Shown here one piece after another: positions 54,437 to 63,400 of a stretch of DNA of 64,000 bases. Below the pieces are notes generated by a model. The model searched no databases, had not been told where the DNA came from, and worked only from the letters and a program-made list of their open reading frames with translations. Numbering within the stretch: position 1 is the first letter of the stretch; each line of letters begins with the position of its first letter. Both the position numbers and the translations under genes were made by a program. Origin of the DNA: JACKFB01 sp041389525 (lineage in GTDB: Bacteria; Myxococcota_A; UBA9042; PHBI01; JACKFB01); the NCBI GenBank assembly GCA_041389525.1, contig JAWKRR010000011.1:1-64000 (forward strand), written 5' to 3'.

Positions 54437-57400
54437 TCACTCAGGCAGCGGCGCCTCGTCCGGACAGCCGTCCAGATCCAGGTAACCGTTGTAGGTCTCT
54501 GGGTCGGTCGGGCAGCGGTCCACCGAGTCGGGGATGCCGTCGCCGTCGTGGTCTGGCGCGCCGCCCTCGCCTTCCGGGCAGCCGTCGTCGTCGTCGACGC
54601 CGTTGAAGTCCTCGGCGCGGTTCGGGCAGCCGTCGAGGTCGTCGGGCACGCCGTCCTGGTCGTTGTCCGGGTCAGGGCAGCCGTCCATGTCAGCGAACCC
54701 GTCCAGGTCCTCCGGCTGCCGCACGCAGCGGTCGCTCGCGTCGGGGATGCCGTCCCCGTCGAGGTCCTCGGAGCGCGGCGCCCACTGAACGCCCACCATG
54801 AAGCGAAAGCTCGGCGTGCCGATGCCCCGCACCAGCCCCGCGCTCGCCGCGGCCTGCACGGACAGCGAGGGCATGAACCACCACTTGGGTCCGAACATGA
54901 GCTCGAGCGAGCTGGTGCTGTCGTCCTGAAACACCGCGTTCACCGGCGTCCGGCCGAAGAGCTCCGACGCCACGCTGAGGCGGTCGCGCGACAGGAAGAT
55001 CTCCAGCCCCAGGCCGTAGGTCAGCTCGTGGCTGATGGTCGCGGTGAGGAACTGCGCCTCCTTCGTGCGGATATGCGTGCCGATGTTCAGGCTGACCACC
55101 GTGCGCGTGGTGCGCCAATCGGCGATGGCGTCGAAGAGGATGCCGACGCCCGGGTCCCCGCGGAACTTGCTCTCGTCGCCGGTCGGCACCGTCACGCCAG
55201 CGCTCACCGCCACGCCCAGGCCGCCCAGCGCGTTGTCCAGCAGGCGGACCCGGCCCCGCACCAGCAGGTCCCCGATGGAGGCCCCGCTCAACGGCGCGGT
55301 GGACGAGGTCCCCGAGCTGCTCTCAGCCGCCAGCGCCACCGGCAGCGACAGCTCGAGCTGCGCCCGGCCGAAGAGCCCCACGCCGGCGTTCACGTCCAGC
55401 ACGTGCGACAGCTCGATGACCCGCTCTTCGTAGCGCCCCGCCGTCACGGTGAGGCTGTCGGTCTCCAGGTGATAGGACAGCGCGCCGTAGGGCTTCCAGG
55501 CTGGCGTCACCTGGCTCTCCTGAACGGTCCACACCCGGTGGTGCCCGCCCGCCGGCGAGAAGCGCCCCGCGTTGAACGAGCCCTTGGCCTGCTGCGCTGC
55601 GGCGTCTCCTCCCGTCGTGACCAAGCCCCCGAAGCCCAGCAGCGCGACCAGCAGCACCCGTCCGCGACGCCGCGCCAGCGCGAAGGCAAGCAAGGTCAGC
55701 AGCAGCAACGCCAGCCCGAGATTCTCTCCCCCCGAGGCGCCGCACCCGACGAAGTTCTCGCCGCGCACGTCCGCCACCGAGAAGTCGTCGCTCGACAGGT
55801 TCGGGTCCGTGCCGTTCTCGACCTCGATCCCGTCAGGCACGCCGCCGCCGTCGGTGTCCGCGACCAGCGGGTCCGTCGGCGCCCAGCCCTGCACGCCCTC
55901 GACCTCCTGCTTGTCATTCAGCCCGTCGCCGTCGGTGTCCGGCAGCTTCGGATCGGTGCCCCGCCGCGCCTCATCGAGGTCGTTGAGCCCGTCGCCGTCC
56001 GTGTCCACCAGCCCATCCTCGGGGTTCAGCGGGTTGGTCTCGCCAGCGTCCAGCCGCCCGTTCGCGTTGAGGTCCTCGCCCGCGACGCACAGGGTCCCGA
56101 CGCTCTGCGGGCCGTCGCAGAGCCCGTCGCCGTCGTCGTCGGGGTCCTTCGGATCGGTCTTCGTCGAGGGGTCCAGGTCCGGCTGGAAGAGCCCCGCGTC
56201 GGTGTCCTTGTCAGCCTTGGTCAACCCGAACTCGGTCCCGTCCGAGATGCCGTCGCCGTCGGTGTCGCGGGCCAGCGGGTTGGTGCCGATGCTCTTCTCT
56301 TGGCCGTCGGACAGCCCGTCGTCGTCGGTGTCGGAGTCGCGCGGGTCCGTGTTCGCCTTCAGCTCGTCCGCATCGGACACCCCGTCGCCGTCATCGTCGG
56401 TGTCCGCGCAGTTGAGCTGCCCGTCGCCGTCGTAGTCCGCCACGCCGTCCGCGTCGGGCGCGCTCGCCTCGTTGCGCGGGTCGGTGCCGCACTCAAGCTC
56501 GTCGGCGTCGTCGAACCCGTCGTTGTCATCGTCGGCGTCCGCGCAGTTGATCGTGCCGTCGCCGTCACGGTCCGCGAGGTCGTCGAAGCTCGGCGTCGAC
56601 TCGTTGGACTTCGCGTCGAAGCCGCAGAAGCTCTCGACGCCGTCGGGGACGCCGTCCTTGTCCGAGTCCACCTGGCTGCCATCGCAGATCCCGTCCAGGT
56701 TCCGGTCGACCGGCGCCGACTTCGGGTCCAGCGGGTTGGTGTGGCAGCCGAGCTCGTAGCCGTCGCTGGCCTCGCTGCCGTCGAAGCTCACGTCGCCGTC
56801 GGAGTTCGCGACCACCGGGTTGGTCTCGCCCTCGTCGACGACGCCGTTCTTGTTGGCGTCCTCGAGCCCGTCTTGCAGCCCGTCGCCGTCGGTGTCCGCG
56901 AGCCAGCCGAGGCTCGGCCCGCAGCCGCCGCCCACCAGCGGGTAGCAGCTCGCCGCCTCAAACGCGTCGCCGAGCCCGTCGCCGTCGGTGTCGGGTTTGG
57001 TGGGGGAGGTCTCGTTGGACTGCGTGATGCCGTCCTGGTTCGCGTCCTCCTCGCCGTCTTCCAGCCCGTCCGCGTCGGTGTCCTTGACGCGCGGGTCGCT
57101 CCCCAGCGACGCCTCGGCCACGTCCGAGACCCCGTCGCCGTCGTCGTCATCGTCCACGCAGTTCGACAGCCCGTCGTTGTCGGTGTCGAAGAGGTCGATC
57201 TCGAGCGGCTTCGACAGCTTGTTCAGCGGGTCGGTCGAGCACTCGATCTCTTGGGTGTCGGGCGAGCCGTCGCCGTCGTCGTCCTGGTCGTTGGCGTCGC
57301 AGATGCTGTCGGCGTCCGTGTCGACCGGCTTGCTCAGCGGGTCCAGCGGGTCGGCGCCGCACGGCGGCTCCAGCGCGTTGTCCCAGCCGTCGCCGTCGAT

Positions 57401-60400
57401 GTCGGGGTCGCGCGCGTCGCAGATGGTGTCGTTGTCCAGGTCGCTCGGCGTGGACGCCGGGTCCTTCGGGTCGGTGCCGCAGAAGAGCTCGGTCGAGGTG
57501 CTCCAGCCGTCCTTGTCCGGGTCGCCCTCGGGGTCGATCGCGTCGCAGAGTCCGTCGCCGTCGAGGTCCACGGGCTTGTCGGACGCCAACAGCGGGTTCG
57601 TCCCGCAGAGCAGCTCGAGCCCATCGAGCCAGCCGTCGTTGTCGTCGTCGCCGTCTACCGCGTCGCACTGGTCGTCGGAGTCCGTATCCACCGGCACGCT
57701 GGTCGCATCCGACGGGTTCGTCTTGCACTGCACTTCGATGGCGTCGAGCCAGCCGTCGCCGTCGTCGTCGCTGTCCACCGCGTCGCAGATCAAGTCCGAG
57801 TCCAGGTCCTGGCCGGCGACGGTCGGGTTCGAGTTGAAATCTGTCGGGTCGGTGCCGCACAAGGACTCCGCGGCGTTGGACCAGCCGTCGCCGTCGCTGT
57901 CCTGGTCCAGCAGGTCGCACTGCCCGTTCTGGTCCAGGTCGGGCGGGATGCTCACGGGGTCATTCGGGTCGGTGCCGCAGAGGTTCTCGTCGGCGTCCGA
58001 CCAACCGTCGCCGTCGTCGTCGGTGTCCAGCGCGTCGCAGACGAGGTCGCCGTCGACGTCCAGGCCCGCGTCGGTCGGGTTTGACGCGTTGTTTCGGGCG
58101 TCTGTGCCGCACAGCTCCTCGAGCGAGTTCGTCCAGCTGTCCCCGTCGACGTCGGAGTCCAGCGGGTCGCAGATGCCGTCGCCGTCCAGGTCGTGCGCGG
58201 CGTCCAGCGGGGTCTCGGACGCGTCGACGCCGCTCGAGCCGCAGGTCGCCTCGAGCGTGTCGTTGAACCCGTCCTGGTCGTCATCGGTGTCCACGGCGTC
58301 GCACTGGGTGTCGTTGTCGGTGTCCAGCGGGATCGAGGTGATCTCGAGCGGATCGGAGCCGCAGACCAGCTCCTGCACGTCGCTGAAGAAGTCGCCGTCG
58401 TCATCGGTGTCGATGCAGTTCGGCTTGTCGTCCATGTCGATGTCGTCAGCCTGACCGGGCGCGGGCGTGGAGGTGATGTTCAGCGGGTCGCTGCCGCAGT
58501 CGATCTCGAAGCCGTTGCCGACCATGTCGCCGTCGAAGTCCTGGAAGCGGCAGAACGGCGCGGCGATGCAGTCCGGGTCGAAGCAGTCGACCAGCCCGTC
58601 GGTGTCGTCGTCGAGCGTGTTGCCGCACTTGGTCTCAGCGCCGCCACAGGCGTCCTCGGACGAATCGGGGACGCCGTTGCAGTCAGCGTCGACGACCGCG
58701 GGGTTGCCGCAGATCTTCGCCGCGCCTGGCTTGATGAGCGCGTTGTTCTTCGCGTTCACGTCCAGCGGGCACTGCGCGGCCTCCTCGGTGTCGGAGAACA
58801 AGTCGCCGTCGTCGTCGCCGTCCACGCAGTTGATGTCGCCGTCGTTGTCCGGGTCGGCCACCTGGTCGGCCGTGGGCTCGCTGTCGAAGTCCAGCGGGTT
58901 GGAGCCGCACAGCACCTCGGCGCCGTTGTTCACGCCGTCGCTGTCGAAGTCCACGTCGACGCAGGCCAAGGTCGTGACGCACTGCGGGTCGGCGCAGTCG
59001 GTCAGGCCGTCCTGGTCCTCGTCGACGCCGGAGCCGCAGATCTCGCCGCAGGTGATCTTGACCGCGACGTCGGTGCCGGGGCCCTCGGCGCAGGGGCCGA
59101 CCGCGTCGAGCACGAGGTACACGTCCTGGCCGCTGACGACGGGGATCGTCGCGACGCCGCCCGACGAGCAGCCGCTGGGGATGAGCAGGGTCTCGTTGGC
59201 GCAGCTGCCCGTGACGCAGGTGTCGTCGAGGACGTGCGCGGCGTAGCGACCGGTGCCCTGGTTGGTCACGGTGACGGTGACGGTCTCCGACACGTCGGGG
59301 GTGAAGACCAGCGTGCCGTCGAGGCCGCCGGGCGAGCCGCAGCCGAAGTTGTCCTGGCTGGGCGTGAGGATGATGGTCTCGCCGCACGCGATGGCCGTGG
59401 CGCGCTCGCAGATCTCGGCGTCGCAAGCGGGGGCGCCCTCGCAGGGCGAGTCCGAGCAATCGACCGCGCCGTCGCAGTCGTTGTCGAGGCCGTCGGCGCA
59501 GGTCGCCGCGTCGGCCGCGCCTTCGACGGCGTCGGGGTGCACGAAGTCGCGGGTGTCGTCGCAGTCCAGGCCCACGCAGGTCGCCTGTCCGGGCGGCAAG
59601 AGCGGGGACACGGTCCCGTAGTCGTCCTTGTCGACGTCGATGCAGCCATCGCGGCAGTCGGCGATTAGATCGCCGTCGAGGTCGCTGCAGTCGGAGCCGC
59701 AGCGGTTGTCGAGGGGGTCGCAGTCTTGCTCGTCGCAGAGGCCGTCCGCGTCGCCGTCGGCGAGGTCTTGGTCCGTGGTCCCGTCGCAGTCGTCGTCGAC
59801 GCCGTCGCAGGCGAACTCGGCGCAGCCGCCGAACGCGTGCGGGGTGCCGCGGTGCTTGCCGGAGTTCGAGTAGTCGTCCAGCGGGCCGGCCAGACACCAC
59901 GCGCTGCCTGAGCTCTTGGTGCCGAAGGGTACGCCCGCCAGCGGCTGCTCGATGAGCATCAGCGAGCGCCCGACGCCCGTCGCGCCGGCCTGAGCCAGCT
60001 CGCACTCGAAGGTGGCGCGGAGATCGACGACGTCCACCAGCGCGCCGGTGCCGGTCGAGAGCGTGACCCGCTCATTGGCAAGCGAGAGCTGGAGGTCCGA
60101 CGAGCAGGTCGCGTCCGGCGAGACGTTGTCGGCGCCAAGCTCCGGCCCGAAGGCGATGACGAAGAAGCCGCCGGCCGCGACCTCGGTGCCGGTCAGGATG
60201 GTGCAATCTGCCGGGTCGGCGACGTCGACGCTGACCCCGAACAGGTTGGTCACGCGGAGGCCCAACAGCCCGAGATCCACGGCGCCAGTTGAGGAATTGT
60301 AGATCTCGATCCACTGCTCGGCCGGGTTGCCGTTGGGCTTGGGCAGGTGGATCTCGGTCAGGTGCAGCGCGCCCGACTCCAGCGTGCAGTTGGCCGCGCA

Positions 60401-63400
60401 GCCGTCGCCCGGGTCGTCGTTTCCGTCGTCGCAGCTCTCGCCCGCGCCGATGACGCTGTCGCCGCAGACGCTGCAGCTCGGCTCTTCCAGGTCGCCCAGG
60501 CCGTTGCAGTTGTTGTCGGCCGTGCCACCGCCGGCGCCGCAGACCTCGGCCTGCAGCGGGTGGGTCACGGCGTCGTTGTCCGCGCAGTCCGGCTGCGACT
60601 GGGTGCACTCGTTGAGCTGGGCGTAGGGCGCCGGCCGCGTGGGGTCGCCGAAGCCGTCCTTGTCGACGTCGATGCAGTGGTCGCAGGTGGCGCCGGGGGC
60701 CTCCTGCTTGCCGTCGCGATCCACGTCGCTGTGGACGGCGATGCGCTCGATGAAGAGGCCCGGGTTGGCGTTCGCCGCGCCGTCGACCGTGTCGTAGAAG
60801 ATGACGACCGTGAGGGTGCCGCCGATCGCCGAGGCCGGCACAGGCAGATGCAGGCGGTCGTAGCCGCCGGGCGCGTTCTCGACCAGGGGGTGCGAGGTCG
60901 GGGTGTTCTGACCCGTCGAGAACTGGTGATTCCCGGGGTTGGCCGCGTCGCAGTTCGCGTTGGCCGTGTTGAAGCAGACCCCGAAGATGTCCTTGGTGGT
61001 CGTGGGCTGGCCTGCCAGCACGTAGGTGATCTCGATCTCGGGCGACAGGAGCCCCGTCGGGATGTTCACCGTGCGGCGCAGCCAACCCTTGAGCTGTCCG
61101 GCGCCCGCGGTGTCCACGTTGCCGTTGAGGACGGTCTCCCAGCCCTTCGCGGCCAAGGTCGTGTTGACGCCGTTCTGGAAGAGCGGCCCCTCGGGGACCC
61201 AGCCGCCGCCGCCGCTGGCGAAGCTGAAGGTCTTGCCGCACGCGCCGCAGAAGGCGTCGGCGGCGCACTGGGGGTCGGCGCAATCGACGGCGAGATCGCC
61301 GTTGTCGTCGACTCCGTTGGCGCAGTCCTCGCTGCCGCAGCCCGGGTCCAAGCCGTCGGTCTGGCCGTTGCAGTCGTTGTCGATGGCGTCGGCGCAGACG
61401 CCGGGGACGGCCTTGTCTTCGAGGGCGCCGGGGTTGACGAAGAAGCCGATGCTGGCGTCGTCGCGGCAGTCGTTTCCACCAAGTCCGCACTGGCTGGAGT
61501 CGGGGCTGCGGGGGTCTCCGTAGCCGTCGCCGTCGGCGTCCCAGCAGGGGTCGCAGCTGGGGTCGGGGCCCTCGAGGTGGTTGTCGAAGTCGACGTCGCT
61601 CGAGATGGCGACGCGGGTCACGCGGGCGCCGTCGTTGGCGTTGTCCAGCGCGTCGACGGTGTCATAGAGGATGGTGACCTGGATGTTCTGGCCGGCGTAG
61701 GCCTTCAGGTCGACGGTGCCGGTCGTGAAGGCGCCGGGGGTCGAGGCCAGGGTCACCGCGCCCGGCGTCGAGAAGCGGCAGGTGGGCTGGTTGATGCAGA
61801 CCATCAGCTTGTCGGTGCCCGGGCTGGTGTCGCCGGCGTGGCGGTAGGTCACCGAGAGGGTCGGCGCGGGGCCGCCGTCGACCGCGGCGGGGACCGAGGT
61901 CATCACGTGCAGGCGCGCGACGTACACGCCGCCGGGGACGCCGTTGGTCGGGTTCGGGAAGGCGTTGACCAAGCCGGTGCCGGCGGTGCGCCACTCGCCT
62001 GAGGCCGGGCTGTACTGCCAGAGGTCGGCGGGGCCGTGGTCGGTCGTCCAGGTGGCCGGCCCGTGCTCGAAGGTCCAGTCGGTGCTGCAGGGGTCGCAGA
62101 AGGCGTCCGTGGCGCAAGTGAGATCGGCGCAGTCCGTGTTGCCGTCGGAGTTGTCGTCGACACCGTCGGCGCAGTCCTCTTGGCACTCGGGGTCGGCGAG
62201 GTCGGTCTGGGCGTCGCAGTCGTCGTCGACGGCGCCGGTGCAGATCTCGTCGGCGTCGGGGCGGATGGCGCCCACGAGGTCGTTGCAGTCGACGGTCGGG
62301 CCCTTGGGGCAGCTGGCCGGGCCGACCGAGAGCGAGCTCCCGTAGCCGTCGACGTCCACGTCGATGCAGGGGTCGCAGCCGGCTTGGGTCTGGAGCTCGC
62401 GCAGGCCGTCCGCGTCGATGTCGCTGCCGACGGTGACGCGGCCCACGTAGAGGCCCGGGAAGGCGTTGGACGTGGCGTTGGTGACGAAGCGGATCGTCAC
62501 GAAGCGCACGGTGCCGGCGTGGGTGGCCACGTCGATGGCGGCGTTGGTGGCGGCGGGCGTGGTCGCGCAGGTCTGGAAGATGGGCGTGGCCGCGGAGATG
62601 TCGGCGGTGGCGGTCACGTAGACGCGCATGCAGTCGGCGGTGCCGTCGCCGGACAGCTTGTAGCGCACGGTGAGCCGCGACTGGGGCCCGTCGGCGACGG
62701 TGGGGATCTTCACGCGCCGCGCGATGCGGGTGTCGACGACGGCGTTGGGCAGGTTGCCGTTGAGCACCGTCTCGAAGCCCGGGCCGCCTCCGAAGGTGCT
62801 GGTGCCGTACGCGAACGCGCCGGGGGCAGCGCCGCTGACGATGAAGTCCTCGCCGCTGGAGGCCAGGGTGTGGTCGGTGCCGCAGGTCGCCACGCAGGCG
62901 GTCGGCGCGAGCCCCGAGCAGGTGTAACCGGTCTCCAAGATGCAGGTGCTGGAGCAGCCGTCGAGCGCCGCGGTCCCGCCGTCGTCGCAGTGCTCGCCGT
63001 CGCTGTCGGTCCGCACGCCGTCGCCGCACGCCCGCACGGTGATGGTGACGGTCGCCTGGTCGGTCCCGCCCTTCTGGTCGGAGACCGTGTACATGAAGTC
63101 GGTGACGCCGAAGAAGAGGCCATTTCGCTGGAAGGTCACCTTCTTCTTGTCGGCCGAGATGATGACCGTGCCGCCGCTGGGCTGAGTGACCGCGCTGACG
63201 ATGAGGTCGTCGCCGTCGACCGCCGTGTCGACGTCGCTGTCGTTGCCCAGGACCAGGATGTCCACCGGCGCGGATTGGTAGGTATTTCCTGAGTCATTGA
63301 CGGCCACGGGCGGGTCATTGACCGCGGTGACGGTGAGGTTGACCGTCGCCGTCGAGGTCACGTTCGCCAGGTCCTTCATCGTGTAGGTGAAGCTGGCGGG

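Noticed and set aside
54548..58084. Very long plus-strand open frame opposite the second giant gene (also 21561-24191 and 26148-29504 opposite the first, and 5091-6854 opposite the dehydratase)
   Set aside because: Translations are low-complexity Val/Gly/Arg/Ala strings without domains. They arise because high-GC codon usage on the minus strand leaves the antisense frame free of stops, and the minus-strand products have clear domains.
54437..59000. CRISPR-like appearance of regularly spaced similar DNA words (GTCGCCGTCG and relatives)
   Set aside because: They are codons of Asp/Gly calcium-binding repeats in frame; spacing follows the protein repeat length and there are no unique spacers or cas genes.
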